A DNA stretch of 64,000 nt from Heterobilharzia americana. Its lineage: Eukaryota > Platyhelminthes > Trematoda > Strigeidida > Schistosomatidae. The first letter of the stretch is position 1. The number at the start of each line of letters is the position of its first letter. A program made the translations under genes and the position numbers. The stretch covers positions 77,133,160-77,197,159 of the forward strand of contig OX104130.1 of assembly GCA_944470555.2 (NCBI GenBank), written 5' to 3'. Positions 1-12,591 of this stretch are shown here, one piece after another. Under the pieces are notes generated by a model. That model worked only from the letters and a program-made list of their open reading frames with translations. It did not search any database and was not told the DNA's origin.

Positions 1-245
1 CACGACACCGTCTGATAACTACTTATGCCTTACTCTGATTCGTGGTCAGCAGTGAAACTCAGGAAGTGTGTTTCCTTCTATTTGGTACTCGTGAGCCGGA
101 AGTACTTACACCTCGGTGAGTGATGTTGCGCCCACTGAAACTTAAGCTCAGTGCTTTTCGCTTCAAGCGCTAAAGCGTTATCTACTACGCCGATGAAGCA
201 CCACAGCCACCTCTTGTGCAACTAGTATTAGGTGCAGTTTGAAAT
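1..245 (-). mobile_element. Smalpha-like SINE with decayed hammerhead, cut by window edge
   Basis: Read on the minus strand, this matches the plan of the Schistosoma Smalpha SINE: a tRNA-like head (about 150-215), a hammerhead region (about 55-110) and a tail at 1-55 containing a GTCAGCAGTGAAACTC block that recurs in other copies of this window. The hammerhead is degenerate: the stretch equivalent to GAGTCCCAAATAGGACGAAAC reads GAGTACCAAATAGAAGGAAAC, and the upstream CTGANGA box reads CTCACGA. It should not cleave. The element runs off the left edge. Assignment rests on alignment by eye to the copies at 5.2, 11.3 and 42.9 kb. Confidence 0.6.
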
Positions 246-2285
246 GCGCTTCCTGGACGAGAACTTGCTAAGTCCTAAGGTATGTTAACCTTTATTCACC
301 GAAAATGATAAATTTTTGCAAAGTTATAATTTATTTTGAAGCTCTAATGCACTGATGTTGATGTCTAGTATAACAATGAAACGTTGTCTGACCAAAGCCC
401 TAACTATGAGATCAACTTGCTTTGGATAAGATTGTTTATGACTATGCAGAAATCAGAAGAGGTACAATGATTTTATCATATTGAGCAATGAAATCATCCA
501 CGTTGATTTACATATTCTTTCCATAAGGTTTCAGTCAAGATAACACAGAAATAGCATCGTAAAAGGCGAGGGTCTATGAACAAGGAAACAATTGCTCCTT
601 GTTTTACTTCTGCTAAAGATATTTTATACGATTTTGCAGGTCACAAATATTATTAATTCAGTAAAGTCAATAAATCTAAGGAGTTATTTATTAGCAGTGT
701 TCATTCGAAATAGTTTAATTCACCTTTATGTGACACAGGACTAACAAGTATTGATAAGAAACCTGCGCTATTAACATTTGCAACAGTAGCTTCCTAAAAA
801 TTCCAACTAAATGTCTGTCATCTGATAGTTACATTTCATAAGGTATGCTTATTAAGGAACGATTTTAATCGGTTATGGATGATATACATATATATTCGTT
901 AATAATGATGAGACGTTTCTGAACTTTCATAAGATGTCGGTTGGATTCCCTATGAGGTGTTTTCGATGCCTGAAGTCTACTAGCTCGATGTCGTAGATAG
1001 TAATTCATTGAAATAAAACTCAGTTGGTAAGAATTACGTAACATTTAGAGATTTTTACTTTTGTTAATCACCTAAAAGCCATTTAACGGCGAGTAACAGA
1101 AAACAGATATTCGTATAAAAGAAAAATATATTATGAATCCCATCGATATAAGAGCATAAGCAGCTGATATTTCAAAACCTAGTGGAAGCCTTTTCTTCAG
1201 AGATGTGTTCAAAAACTCATCAGATTCCTCAAATTTCAATCTCTGCCTGTGAATGTTAGTCAGAAGACATCCCTGTAGATTGACGCTAGGTATGTATATC
1301 TGATATTAAATATTGAAAAATAATATTCTCTTACGTATATGTATGTATGCTTGTATGAGGACCACCTTTATACATTGAAATGTTATGTGACATCTGGATA
1401 TCATTTTATCAAAAATATTTCTGAGTGACATTCATGTCTAAAAGGCAGTTGAAGGAAATAGTATTTAAGGTATTTTTGGATTTAATATCTCAAAAATCAG
1501 CTTATTTGATTATTTTTAGGCACCTTATCACTTTGTGTCTAGTAGGCCAACATCTGGTTAAGATAAGAATTGGAATGTTGAACTGACAGCTGAAAATGAA
1601 AAAAAAAGTATGCGGATATAGACTTATGTTGATAGAGAGGAGGTAACTAGACACCAAAATGTTGTGAAATAGTATTTTATTCATCCTGGTGATACTATGG
1701 TTCTTCTTTAAATTCACTACTCTAAATTACTGCTCAATTTTATGCATCAGTTAGGCCAAGTTAATCGAGAAAAAAATAAGGTTATTTGCACTTCATACAA
1801 GTTGACTGCGATAAATCGTTTTTGAACGTAGGCAAATTAAGCACTTTTTACACTGATATACGTGAATACAATGAAAGAGTTATTATAACTTGAGAACATT
1901 TCCTGCTAAGAATATCTCATTCAGTGGCTTCACAGGCAGGTGCTAAAATAAGCATTCGAACTCTCTTAAGAGGTTATATTCAAAAGTTCCGCGGGTATCC
2001 AACGTTATAATTACTTGGAAATTAGTTGTCCTTTGCTGTCTTGTGGATGTTGTATTATTAATGTTTTACATGTATGTTGACGCCCTTTCCTGAAAAGGAC
2101 TACGCAACCAAAGTTTTTATATCCATGTTGTACAAGACAGCATTATTGAGTATCACTGAAATTTTAAGAAGCGTTCACTTTCGAGTGATGTGTTATTTGA
2201 AGATTCACCTGTATACACCATTTTTAACTTATGATGACCACCTTATAATCGTAATATGGAGTAGTTAATCACACCTTCGCTTCCC
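246..2285. other. No recognisable gene or element
   Basis: AT-rich sequence with only short, unrelated open frames (under about 75 codons) on both strands. I see no domain motif, tandem array or repeat shared with the rest of the window. Confidence 0.5.
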
Positions 2286-2289
2286 ATCA

Positions 2290-3460
2290 AGAAGAAAAGT
2301 TCACCTCATTCATTCTCTGATTATTTCGGTTCTGCCAATTTTATTGGAAGTGTTCCTTGCTCTGCTAAGATAATGTTCTTTGTAGATGTGATCACATCAT
2401 TTGTGAACATCCCCGTTACGGAAGCAATTCGTAAAATATGTGACTATATTGATTCTAGAGGACTAAAAATCAGAATATTCGAACGTTATCTAAGGAAGGA
2501 GCTTTTAGGATGCATCTTCATTGTTCACTCTTTTTCAACAGTGAATTATGTTGGCAAAAAGAAGACATAGCTGTGGAAACACTGTTGAGCTCGTTGTTTG
2601 TAGATTTTTTCAATAAAGTAGGAAGATCAGCTAGTTCAAATTTTATAATTTATACACAGATGAAACCTTCATGATTTTCAATGATAAAGATAATTTAGCA
2701 GATACCTTATGTTATTCTAACAACTGTCAACCTGCACTAGAGTTCATATTCAAGAAGTAAACTGGTCCTTAGATAACTTTTTCAGAAAAAAGCCGAAACG
2801 ACTTCACAATGGAATCGTTAAAACGTCGATGCACATGAAACACACACCAAAAGAAATGTAACTGACTGCTTGTGCCATAGAATCTACTTTACCTACGTTT
2901 CTGGTATTTTAGAAGGTGAATTAAACTTGATCAAAAAGCCTTGACTGATAACCAATATCTTGAGTGTTTCACCTCAAAAGCTTTGAAATTGAAGCTAGGT
3001 GATCATTATACTTCTACGATTCTTCGTGAACTCGTTGAGAAATACCTTATATGCTGATGAACTCGAAGTAACTTCCTACACTTCACCGATGATCTTATTA
3101 CGCGTGAAGGATAAGCTAAGCTTGAACTCTTGAGCTTACCAGTTCATGTGCTCCTGTGGAATAGGGTGGACAGGTAGTACTCAGAGTTTGCTTTCTATAC
3201 GAGTCTTCAAACATATATCAATCTGCTTCCACAGAACATATCACAACTGTTTCTTGGAAATTTTCATTGATTATGATGAGGTAGTATACACAGATAAAAC
3301 TCCATTTTCATTTTTAAAGTAAAAAGTTTACACATGGAAATTTCTCTAACTACAGAATCCATGAAAATTCATACTCTGAGGTCCGTATTCTGCATTCAAA
3401 AGATGTTTGTCTATTTAGTGGATTCGTAAAGAACATGACCTGTGAGGAAATAATACTCAT
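2290..3460 (+). pseudogene. Decayed Penelope-like element: RT core and start of GIY-YIG nuclease
   Basis: A PLE reverse transcriptase is visible in pieces. At 2379-2570 the frame reads FVDVITSFVNIPVTEAI, the PLE RT motif usually seen as SLFTNIPVxxAI. Near 2817-2860 a stretch reading IVKTSMHMKHT matches the conserved VYRKxTHxxxYL region. At about 2985-3060 there is the K(L)GDHYTSTILRELVEKYL-like end of the RT. From 3120 the C-terminal nuclease begins with a cysteine pair reading HMCSCGIGWTGST. Frames shift several times and stops interrupt every part, so this is a relic. PLEs encode an RT related to telomerase plus a GIY-YIG endonuclease and normally span 2.5-3.5 kb; this covers most of the ORF. 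The catalytic YVDD box is not readable. Confidence 0.6.
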
Positions 3461-3689
3461 AAAATATTTTCTTTTACCTCATTACCGAAATATTACATCT
3501 CTTACAGCATCATATACTCTCACCCTTAAAATCCTGATTTCTCTTTATATTTGCCGATTCCTTTAATCATATTATATCAATCAAGTTAGTTATTTAGTAT
3601 TAGTACGGTCTTACTAAGTTTTCCTATCATTTATGTTGTGAAGATTATGTAACTCGTTTCATAATTTCTCAATTTGTGACAAAAACTAA

Positions 3690-3870
3690 ATTTCTGTCAG
3701 GGCACATGGCTTACGATGGGATGTGCATCTAGCAGTTCACCTGCTTCTGTGGGGCAAGGTACATCAACTGCAGCCATAGAATGCTTTTACATGTATTTTA
3801 CCATGGACATGGCGCTTTCCCATGCCTATTAGTTTCTCCCACCTTTGTCAGTTTAACTTTTGTATCCTTC
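3690..3870 (+). pseudogene. PLE GIY-YIG endonuclease fragment
   Basis: At 3739-3800 one frame reads FTCFCGARYINCSHR, matching the CxCGxxYIGxTxR core of the PLE GIY-YIG nuclease, with the final Gly of YIG changed to Asn. Only some 40 codons are recognisable, followed by T-rich sequence like that after the other PLE nucleases of this window. It may be a second insertion or the displaced end of the relic just upstream. Confidence 0.45.
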
Positions 3871-4178
3871 CTTTATCACTGCTATTTTTATTATGATTAC
3901 CTTCACTCTGATTAGTTTCCGGTATTACTCTGCTTAATTATCGTAACCTTTTTAGGAAGCATTGATTTTATCTTGATCAACTTGTCTAATCCCATTACAT
4001 AATACTTAGTTGGTTTACCACTTTCATTAATTTTTTCACCCCTTTCTGAGTTATATACCTTCTATGAACCATACTATATATTACCTAATCTACTTTGCTA
4101 TCATTTATACTTCAACTGTTATCACAAATATGTTTGTCATCGTCATATAGTTTTTTTAATGGAATAAAACTTTTCGAA

Positions 4179-4184
4179 TATCAA

Positions 4185-4221
<37 letters not shown>
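4179..4221. repeat. (TA)n microsatellite
   Basis: About 20 uninterrupted TA units. The open frame that reads through it as Tyr-Ile repeats is an artefact of the repeat. Confidence 0.95.
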
Positions 4222-4222
<1 letters not shown>

Positions 4223-5185
4223 GAATGTGCAGCTTGAAAATAAATTCATTGAAACGATTCTCTTAGCTGAATATCTTGTTCTTGATGCTACAATGAGAAT
4301 TATTAAAATACTGTCAAAACCTGACATCCGTCATCACTATTGCTTAATGTCTAATAGTGTTCGTGCCTGAAGTCAGTTAACGCGCAATCCTTGAAGTAGA
4401 CTTTGTGCTTATAAGTATTTCACGTTAGTAGTCACTACAAACTTACATCAAATAATAGAACCACTGAAAACTTGGGATCGAACCTGTGTCAAAATCCAAG
4501 GGTCAACATTTTTCTACTAATGAGGAATCTCATACTCGAATGAAACAGCTCTTTAGTATTTCCAGGCTTTTAATGGTTCTCCAAACGATATCAGTCAGCA
4601 ATAATTATCACCTGAAAATTAATAAGTCTCTATAAACTTTCAAACTTATTTACCAGTATTAGTTTTAAATGCATATCAACCAGTCTAAGTTCATTTATGA
4701 CCATTGAACCTGGTACACATATCTTGAGTCATGCTTTTCTAATTACCTTAATAATCGCGGGAGAAGAGTAAGAACCAGTAAGTACGAAAAGATTCTATTA
4801 TATCATGTTCATTACGTGAAGATTTCTGTCAGCAAACACTATGTCTCATAGGTAACTAATTATCATTTTATCCATGGTTCACTCATCAATTGAAAAACCA
4901 TTACCAGTATTTGGTATGTCAGCAGTGCATTCATTACTGACATAATTCACATATTTACAGTGTTAATTATATAAATTATTGGTGATCAGTTGCTCAGATA
5001 ACAACACAATACATTATTATCTTGGTCGCTGTAACCACTGGGTTATTGTCAACCCAATACGTAACAAGGTGTATGACTTTTGCAAATTAAGAGTGAAAAA
5101 AGATCAGGTATAACTCGAAAAATGGTGACTAGTATATATTTATATTTGTTATCGCTTAGTATTCCCCTTTGTCACACTGGATTGA
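4222..5185. other. No recognisable gene or element
   Basis: AT-rich unique-looking sequence. No motif or internal repeat seen on either strand. Confidence 0.5.
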
Positions 5186-5187
5186 GT

Positions 5188-5475
5188 TGGTGGACTCTAG
5201 TGGGCATATAGGTTCCTAGGAGGATGCCTCGGTATCGCCTGAATACCCACTGTTATAATTTACCAGGTGGTGGTAAGCAGTAGAACCTAGCACGATCTTT
5301 TCTTCCAGGATAACAATTTGGTGCTTGAGGTAATGTCAATAGGAACATCATTACTCACTTGGGTGCATATACACTCAGGTGGGAGTTCTCAAATAGCACG
5401 AAAAACGTGCCTCTGATTCACTTCTAGCCATCACCAGGTAAACTATTACAATCTACGTCATCGTAATGAGACTAC
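5188..5475 (+). mobile_element. Smalpha-like foldback SINE
   Basis: The right half reads, in plus orientation, a decayed hammerhead (GAGTTCTCAAATAGCACGAAAA near 5390) followed by the Smalpha tail (CTTCTAGCCATCACCAGGTA). The left half (5210-5300) is the same tail inverted: ACCAGGTGGTGGTAAGCAGT. The two tail segments are mutually complementary over about 40 bases, so the element has a foldback shape. The CTGANGA box is lost. Identity of the left half is clear because GGATGCCTCGGTATCGCCTG recurs at 42.77 kb and, diverged, at 11.26 kb. Confidence 0.6.
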
Positions 5476-5479
5476 TTAA

Positions 5480-6220
5480 AAGAGCAGTAATCTGGAAGAC
5501 TGGTAATGTCGGTAAGTGTGCTAAATAAAAATGAAAGAAAAACCTGGGTGATTGTAAAAGACAGCTGGTTGAAAACCTGATGTGACCAAGGCTTTCATTT
5601 CATCTTCAATCCCTACGGCGTTAGAACCTATATTTCATGGGAAAAACTGCAAGTTCGTTTAAACTGCGAAACATTGAAAAATGATGGAAAGATGCGCAAC
5701 TCAGGTTGAAAACGATGGTCGATTGATGTTCTCTCAGCTTTAATATTTTGTCATGGACATATCATCACCAGACTAAGTTACATTTTCAAAGAGTTCAACA
5801 AGTTTTGAAGCTGTGTAATAAAAATCTTTTCTCCAACTTACACAACACTCAAGATCAACAAAAATACCACCTAAACACTTGTGTAACATTTTAATATGCT
5901 TCACCTTTGTATATAATTAGTACTGAGCATGCCATTAAGCGTGATGAAACATCCATGAAGATCAGAAAATACCAAACCACTTGCAAATCAGAATATCAAA
6001 GTAAAAACATTTCTGTTAATCAGTATAACCATTGGTAGATTGTAGGGAAATCGCCTTCACAAATTTTCTGTTAACTTTTCACAGATGTAAAACATCAAAA
6101 AAATAATTATAGATATAGCAGAATTAAATGATGGCCCAGCACTGATCTGTGAAACTTGATTAACATAACATCATTATCTTTGCAGAATCATCTCTTTTTT
6201 TCTCATAAACAGAGGAATTT
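5480..6220. other. No recognisable gene or element
   Basis: Unique-looking AT-rich sequence with no supported feature. Confidence 0.45.
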
Positions 6221-6221
6221 T

Positions 6222-6378
6222 ATTGGTATACTGGAGAAGATCGTGTGAGGAAGAAATGAGAGCTTGTGTGCAGTCGTGGAACCAGGTTCAAAAGATTGCA
6301 GAAAATAGAGTGGAATGGAGACGTGCTACTGAAGCCTTATGTTCAACTAGGAACCCATGGGACAAATAATAAGAATAT
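6222..6378 (+). mobile_element. RTE-like LINE, 3' end fragment
   Basis: Matches the last 150 bases of the RTE family seen repeatedly here: the end of the ORF2 C-terminal region, then GACGTGCTACTGAAGCC, then AGGAACCCATGGGACAAAT and a short TAA-type tail. Strongly 5'-truncated. Confidence 0.8.
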
Positions 6379-6384
6379 TGTTCG

Positions 6385-7070
6385 CTGAAGTGAATGGGTT
6401 TCATGGCTGACAAGTGTTTTGACACCCTTCCGTTTTTCCTACAACCATACTTGTAATATTGGCAAAAGAAGAGAGTAACTTTCTGAAATCGACGCCTACT
6501 TCCTACGATGTACTTGCTAGTTTTCTCGATATGTTTAATTCGAATTTTACCACGTATAATACTTTTTACCCATTAATAAGTAGCATACTGTAGTATTCGA
6601 TAAATTAATTTCCTATCATTATAAATTTGATATTGCCAATTGCATTAGTAACTGAAATAATTCAAGTCCTCTGCAAACACTCAAGTTGCTGATATATATG
6701 AGAGTGATAAGAGCAACAAACTGAGCAGAACAACAAGATATCATTTTATTTCACCAGGTCCTCGTAAGCTGCTAACAGCACATAAGAATCTCATGACAAA
6801 AATATAATAGAAATTTACTATAATTCAGTTTGTCAACAAGAAGTCAGTTGGTAAATAAGCTTAACATGTAAGAAAAATAAGAATATTGGAAGAAAAAAGG
6901 TTGAAAATAGAGTAGATAAAGCATGTGGAAATATATGGATATACACACTGGGGGGTCACTGGAAGTTAAGTAACTTCATGTTGTCTAGTTCTGAGTGCTG
7001 ATCTAGTTATATCTATCATTTAACGGCATGACCACTAGACTAGTTGAATTAACATCGCGATACACTTTGA
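6385..7070. other. No recognisable gene or element
   Basis: AT-rich sequence with no supported feature. Confidence 0.45.
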
Positions 7071-7075
7071 TAGAT

Positions 7076-7300
7076 GTTATTTGGATGGAGGCAGTCAATA
7101 GGAGGACAACTGCAACCCGAATAGCTCAGTGGCGACTTTTCTGACTGCAGCACTGGGTGACTCGAGTTAGAATTTAAGGCGGGACATCAGTTCCTTAGAC
7201 GCCACAGGTGTGCCTTGCTGATGAGTGCCAAAAGTAGAATCCTAGGTTTAGGGCTCTCTGCCAACTGCTTCCATGCAACTAACAGGATAGAATATGCAGA
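7076..7300 (+). mobile_element. tRNA-headed SINE with hammerhead remnant
   Basis: An A box (TAGCTCAGTGG, 7119-7129) starts a tRNA-like segment; the B box is degraded to GAGTTAGAATT. About 75 bases downstream, GCTGATGAGTGCCAAAAGTA preserves the CTGATGA strand and part of stem II of a Schistosoma-type hammerhead, but the GAAA strand is mutated to AGAATCC. The segment upstream of the A box (GGATGGAGGCAGTC) and the tail (the complement of GCATGGAAGCAGTT) are roughly inverted copies, as in the other foldback SINEs. Confidence 0.5.
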
Positions 7301-7334
7301 ATTAAGAGAGGAGACTGAGTAGGTAAATTGACTG

Positions 7335-9405
7335 ATTTGATGACTTATTAGAAAATGATTTTAGTCTTTCGACTGGGAAGATTTCAAAGGAGCGGAGAGG
7401 ATTCTAATTTTACTATCTGTTGACTGTTTTAAAAGATTTTTGGGCATCTACCTAGTGTCTTACTTCTGTTAGCTAGTTGCCTAGCAGTCACTTTGCGATA
7501 ACCATTTGTAGTCTTCAATGAATTTCTTCGAAGCATTCTAGGCACGCTTCTCTTTATTACCTTCTAATGCTCTTTTCAATCGATACTCCTGAGTTCGCAC
7601 ATGAAGTCCAGGTTAACTGTTAGGAATGTAACGATTTACTGAACTATGAGACTATTATTGGCCAGTTCACTTTCTCAGTGTTTTCTTCATATTTCTTACA
7701 ATATTGAAACCTTCGAGATGTAACGAATTAAAGACTTGCATTTTGTGAATTGTGTCTTTTCTCAGCTAGTTGTATTCTCTTCTTGAAAGACACCTTTCAA
7801 TTCGCGAAAATTCTATAAAAAGTGATTCTAAGTAATGGTGATTTCAAGCATTCGTTGGTGATATATGATAGACGTCCAATCACAGTTCAACAATGTTGTT
7901 TGTTGTTAAATTGACGGAGTTACTATGTGTAGTCGAGTGGATCTAATCCTGGCCTACATATTTTTAGGTAACCTGGAGCAGATACAAATGAAGCATAGGT
8001 TCCATGAGAAAGAATTCTATGTTAGGCTTATTGATGATACCACTGTTATTTGCAACATCTGTATCGTTCTATTCAGTGTGATCTACATAAAAACATTCCA
8101 AGGTGTATTCACAGAAAACACTCTTCGAGTGGACTTTATTTGAACTTCAAAAGATTTTAACTTCAAAGCGAACACAATCTATTCATAAAAAAAAACTTTG
8201 CTATCAAGAAAAACTTAGGGATGAGTAATCCATTTTTGAGAAAAGCTTTAAGGAAACTCACCAAGATCTGTTTGATAAGTAGGGGAAGTCTAATACAAAG
8301 GGAAACTCTTCTAGCCAAGTTTTAGATTTCTAACCACTCGTGTTGTTTAGTAGTATTTTTCGTCAGCTTATGAAATGTTTGTGTCAGAGGTGACACCTTG
8401 TGATCTTGACTGCAGGTTGGTTTCCAACGATTCATTTCGCACATCATTTACAAGTTGATCATACTACTTAAAGAAAATAAAACTTCACTTAATAAACTTT
8501 GATGATTAAAATGTTATTTTTCCTTGTTATCTTGATAATCACTTATTCCAATTATTAATTCATTTTCCAGATGAAATAAAATCACTTTTTGAGTGGGTGT
8601 TGAAAAGTCAAAGTTATTAGTACCAACCCACCTACACAAGAATCGCTTGGCACCGTCATTCAATGTACAATTGTATCCATGTTGGATTGAATTATAGAAA
8701 TAAACTTATATTAAAAAAATAATTGAAAGATTTAAATAATTAAAAATATTACAAAATTTTTGAAATAGTCTGAACTTGCCTAAATTGACCTTCAATGCGT
8801 TCATACAAAGCCAAATTTCAGTAGTAAACACTGATGTGATTTACTTCACTTTCTTAGCAAGTGTTTTCATTCATAACTCGTCATTTCATTGTCACCTTCT
8901 CAGTGTGAGCTATGAATTTGTGACCCGTTAGTTCAGATAGCCGACGTTTAACCATATACTGCTCTAAATACCTACGTCTGAACAGCCAAGTAGTTAGTCA
9001 ACCTATCACACAAAAGGCGTTACTCACAACCTACTGCATGGATGTATACATAATTGTTAAGCTTATGCATGCATCAGTTTCGTGAAGTTTCCTTAACACA
9101 AAAATGGAGAATGAGTTGTGCCTTATGTAGGTAATTACTAAGCTTTCCATTACTATCTTGCTCTGTACTCACAAATCTCAGCATTTCTGGTCAGATATAT
9201 GAATGCATTGTGACCTTATCGTGCTTTATGAAACTATTGGATTACGTTTTGTAGATGTATTCGATAAAGATCTGTTATCTGTGAGTTCTGTAATCGCCTA
9301 AATAAGCATCCACACTAAGAACGAGTAACCAAGCCGTATGATGAAATGAAAATTTCTGTATTCTACAGGGAAGGAGAAACATTTTATCTTTTTGGGTGTT
9401 CCCCA
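7335..9405. other. No recognisable gene or element
   Basis: Two kilobases of AT-rich sequence with short open frames only (longest about 72 codons at 7925-8143, no motif). No repeat shared with the window was noticed. Confidence 0.45.
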
Positions 9406-9409
9406 CTCA

Positions 9410-10575
9410 TTTGTTAGAGAATTTTTATTACTATTATTAGTCCCTTGGGTTCCTAGTGGAACATAGGGCTTCAGTAGCACATCTGCAGTGACCTCTGTAC
9501 CCTGAGATCTTTTGAACCTGGTTCCACGACAGCCCATAAGCTCTCATTTCCTCCTCGCACGATCTCCTCCATGTCACTCTCACCTCGGATGCCCAACTCG
9601 TCGCTTACCATGGGGATTCCACTGGAGTGACTGGCCTGACGCGTGATGTCCTTAGTCGGCCTTCGCAATGCATGCCCAATCCATCTCCACTTCCTCCTGC
9701 ATATTTGTTGACTGATAGGTTCTTGGTTGGTTCGTTCCCAGAGCTCCTTGTTGTTTATTCCTTCTGGCCATCTGATCTTCAGTAGTGAGCCAGCGTAAGC
9801 AGTTGTTGATGAATGTCTGTAGTTTATTCGAAATCCTTTTCGTAACGTGCCAAGTCTCCGAACCATACACAAGCACTGACTCGACTGAAGTTGGTGTTGA
9901 AAATCCGGATGTTGTTCACGCTTTATGCTGAGTGGAGTGGAGTGCAGTGCAGAAGATCTGCACACTGGTTTCAGGCTAATAAATGCCTCTCTTGCTTTTC
10001 CGATTGTGACTTTGACATCCTCGTCTGTGCCTGTGCCACCTGTAGTTGAAACAATGCTGCCTGCATAGATAGATGAAGGAGGTTACTTCCTTCATGTTTC
10101 TCCCGTTGATGATGATTGGAGTTTATTTTTGTTGTTGGTGGTGGTGTTGTTGGTTGGGTATTTTCATCACCTCTGTCTTCTCCACATTCACTTGAATGGT
10201 GTCCCATCTTCGCTGCCCTGCCTCAACTCAACAAACAACTTGTTACTTTTCGCCTGTAGATCTTCCAGTTTGTGTGACATCAGGCACAAGTCATCGTTGG
10301 TGAAATCCAAATCTTCTAGGTTGTTTTCCGCAGTCCAGCCAGTGTGTGTCCCTCTTTTCACTCCTCACTCTTGTCTGCTGCATGATGCCATCCAGTCGAC
10401 CACAATCAGGAATATCATGGGTGATAGTAGGTGGCAGCCTTGCTTTACTCCTGTCTTCACTTCGTTTCAAAGGCATCACTGAGCTGAGCTGTCCATTGTG
10501 AATAAGTTGGCTGGCATGTGGTGTCTTCATATAATTGTTGAATGAGGCGGATAAAGGTCTGCTTTGTTAGAGAAT
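9410..10575 (-). mobile_element. RTE-like LINE, 5'-truncated copy with 13-bp TSD
   Basis: Element body 9423-10562 on the minus strand, flanked by perfect target-site duplications TTTGTTAGAGAAT at 9410-9422 and 10563-10575. It holds the end of ORF2: RT palm region downstream of motif A, a TYLG-type region, and the C-terminal domain with IGHALRRPTKDITRQA-like sequence, then a short 3' UTR ending in TAATAATAG. The catalytic FADD box reads FTNDD. The frame is broken at several points, including the same GAAACGAAGTGAAG shift found in the copies at 50.5 and 56.0 kb. The 5' truncation and TSD are typical of target-primed reverse transcription. Confidence 0.88.
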
Positions 10576-10579
10576 GGAT

Positions 10580-11225
10580 ATAAATTATTGACGTGGAGAT
10601 GGGAAGGGATTACTAAATGCAGAGCTGTAATCCAATGTTTTAGAGCTAAATCATGCCATTTATACGGTTACATCGAGTGATGTTCATTTTAGCTCTACTT
10701 TTATGATTCACATTATGAAGCGTATTCATTGTACAACCACAGGTATACTTAAAATTAAAGTCAGTGAACAACTTCCTACAAATTCCATGGGAACCAAATT
10801 CCAAGTTTACACATAACGAAATTTGAAAAATTTTAAGTAAAATAAAATGCAAGTACTTAAAAACACTTCGGTAACTAAATTAAAAGAATCTTCTTGACGA
10901 TGACGATTATTTTTGGATTGGTGAACGGTGAGAAATTCACGACTTATCCATATTCATTTAAATTATGTCAGCTTTTGTTGATCTAAATATATCAATAACA
11001 TACACGAACAGCCACCTGTTAAGACATTTTAAACAAAACTGTTGATAACACTGATGTAAGATAAATCAGTTCATAGGAAAGACGTTCTCGCTTCTGAAGC
11101 CAATAAAGATAATGTAGTTATGCCTTCAATACAATTTACTGGAGATTTATATGTAAATTATGATGTATCTAATGAAGTTGAGAGAAGATGGAAGTTAATT
11201 TAAACAAACCAGATATGGCTTGTGA
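10580..11225. other. No recognisable gene or element
   Basis: AT-rich sequence, no supported feature. Confidence 0.45.
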
Positions 11226-11227
11226 CC

Positions 11228-11420
11228 GAATTGATCGGCCAGTATTCGTATATTGGCTTCTGTGTGGATGCCTGAACATTGCCGGTATTTTCATTTCCTA
11301 CATTATTGATGGATAATGTCTAGTAGCGGAATCTAAGACAGGAGTTTCGTACTATTTGGGACTCGTCAGCTAGACTCACCTGCCTAGTAGTGAGTGAAGT
11401 TGTTCCCAATAAGAGTCGAA
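11228..11420 (-). mobile_element. Smalpha-like SINE with well-preserved hammerhead core
   Basis: On the minus strand the hammerhead core reads CTGACGAGTCCCAAATAGTA then CGAAAC (11344-11369), differing from the Schistosoma satellite hammerhead only in stem II (one G to T on the 3' side). The CUGANGA box and GAAA are intact. The tail (plus-strand 11230-11335) contains GTCTAGTAGCGGAATCTAAG, equivalent to GGCTAGCAGTGGAATTCAGG of other copies. The short palindromic stem III typical of the family (ACGCGCGT) is replaced by ACTCCTGT, so helix III would be poor. Confidence 0.7.
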
Positions 11421-11667
11421 CAACATTACTCATGAAAGATGAAAAATAAAAAATGATTTTTCAAATGTAGGCAAAAGTCCTTTCGATGATGAACATTTTG
11501 CTATGACAGATATAAGATGGGTTAAACTTGTGAACAGTGTGGTGAATCTACTTATGCTTTAGTCTGATAAGCTGTCCCCAGCTTTTGATCAATATCGTCA
11601 GTGGATTGCATCATTGAATTTCACGTTGATTAAAGTTATCTAAGCATGATCAGGGGTAAAAGCAGTT

Positions 11668-11785
11668 ACTAGGTAGGCGGGTGAAAGAGACAACTTCCTC
11701 TAGGTTTCTCTCGTTAATGACGATTAGCACTGGTTGTTGGTCGGGTATCTTCATCACCTCCATCTTCTCATTTAGATATTTAACT
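11668..11785 (-). mobile_element. RTE-like LINE internal fragment
   Basis: About 115 bases matching the region just before the TYLG motif of the RTE ORF2 (minus strand), including GTAGGCGGGTGAAAGAGAC and TGGTCGGGTATCTTCATCAC, both shared with the copies at 10.1, 13.9, 18.4 and 44.5 kb. Confidence 0.7.
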
Positions 11786-11995
11786 ATGTATATTTCGCTC
11801 TTTTGTAGATGTCAGACGAAATTTACAGACTAGGAACCAAAGAAAGGTAATAATGGTAGTATACCTGATATCTTTTGTTTATTTTGTTGGAAAATTACTG
11901 GAACTTTTAAATGCTATGGTCCATCCGTGTAGAGTTAGGGATTTTATGCCAACTTTCAATGTTGATCGTCGTTAGCTGTATTCTGTAGATGCAGT

Positions 11996-12180
11996 CAACT
12001 AATCGCTCATGGTATTCATCATGAACCCACATCAGTTGGAGAACTATTGAAAAGCTGAGAGCACCGAAAAGTTGTTTCTTCCGACTACTGGACAACTTAG
12101 GAGTGCACATGCATGACACAGTAAGACAATGAACCCAGGACATTTAGGTTCCATAGTTAGCATTGAGATGCTGATCCATT
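11996..12180 (-). mobile_element. Foldback HHR-SINE, diverged reverse half
   Basis: Diverged copy of the SINE family best seen at 40.07 kb. It begins with the terminal repeat (GTATTCATCATGAAC...CATCAGTTGGAG), then the complement of the hammerhead (remnant GTTGTTTCTTCCG) and of the tRNA-like segment (AGGTTCCATAGTTAGCATTG). Confidence 0.55.
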
Positions 12181-12184
12181 TGCT

Positions 12185-12435
12185 TAAAGATGACATTCCT
12201 AAAGTTCTAATGAGAAGTCGTAACTCGTGGGGAAAACCAAGTTGGGTTAGAGCACGAGTACTCAATGACGACACTGGATTAAGACAAGTCTAAATTACGA
12301 ACTGACAGAAGTAGTATATTTGACCCACTAGATTCCAACCCAGTGACTTGATAGTGACGTATTCACCAAGAAGCCTGAAGGTTATGCATTCGATCTTTGG
12401 TGAAGTTATGGGTTAGCACTTCTGAGAATTACCAG
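12185..12435 (+). mobile_element. Foldback HHR-SINE, diverged forward half
   Basis: Forward counterpart of the preceding segment: AGTTCTAATGAGAAGTCG, then ACAGAAGTAGTATATTTGAC, a tRNA-like part (CCCAGTGACTTGATAGTGACG with B box ATTCGATCTTT), ending at GGGTTAGCACTTCTGAGAA where the hammerhead would begin. Together with 11996-12180 it may be one rearranged element or two insertions back to back. Confidence 0.5.
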
Positions 12436-12591
12436 ATTGGAATAAAAATGCTGCACAGTCCTCAGGTTTTCAGTGATTATCTAACTGATGTCATTCAGTC
12501 TATGAAAAATAACAAACTTGAAATCAACAAAACTCCTATAAACCTTCCAAATGAATTATCTTTGAGAAGTATATTTCTAAAACAGGTATCA

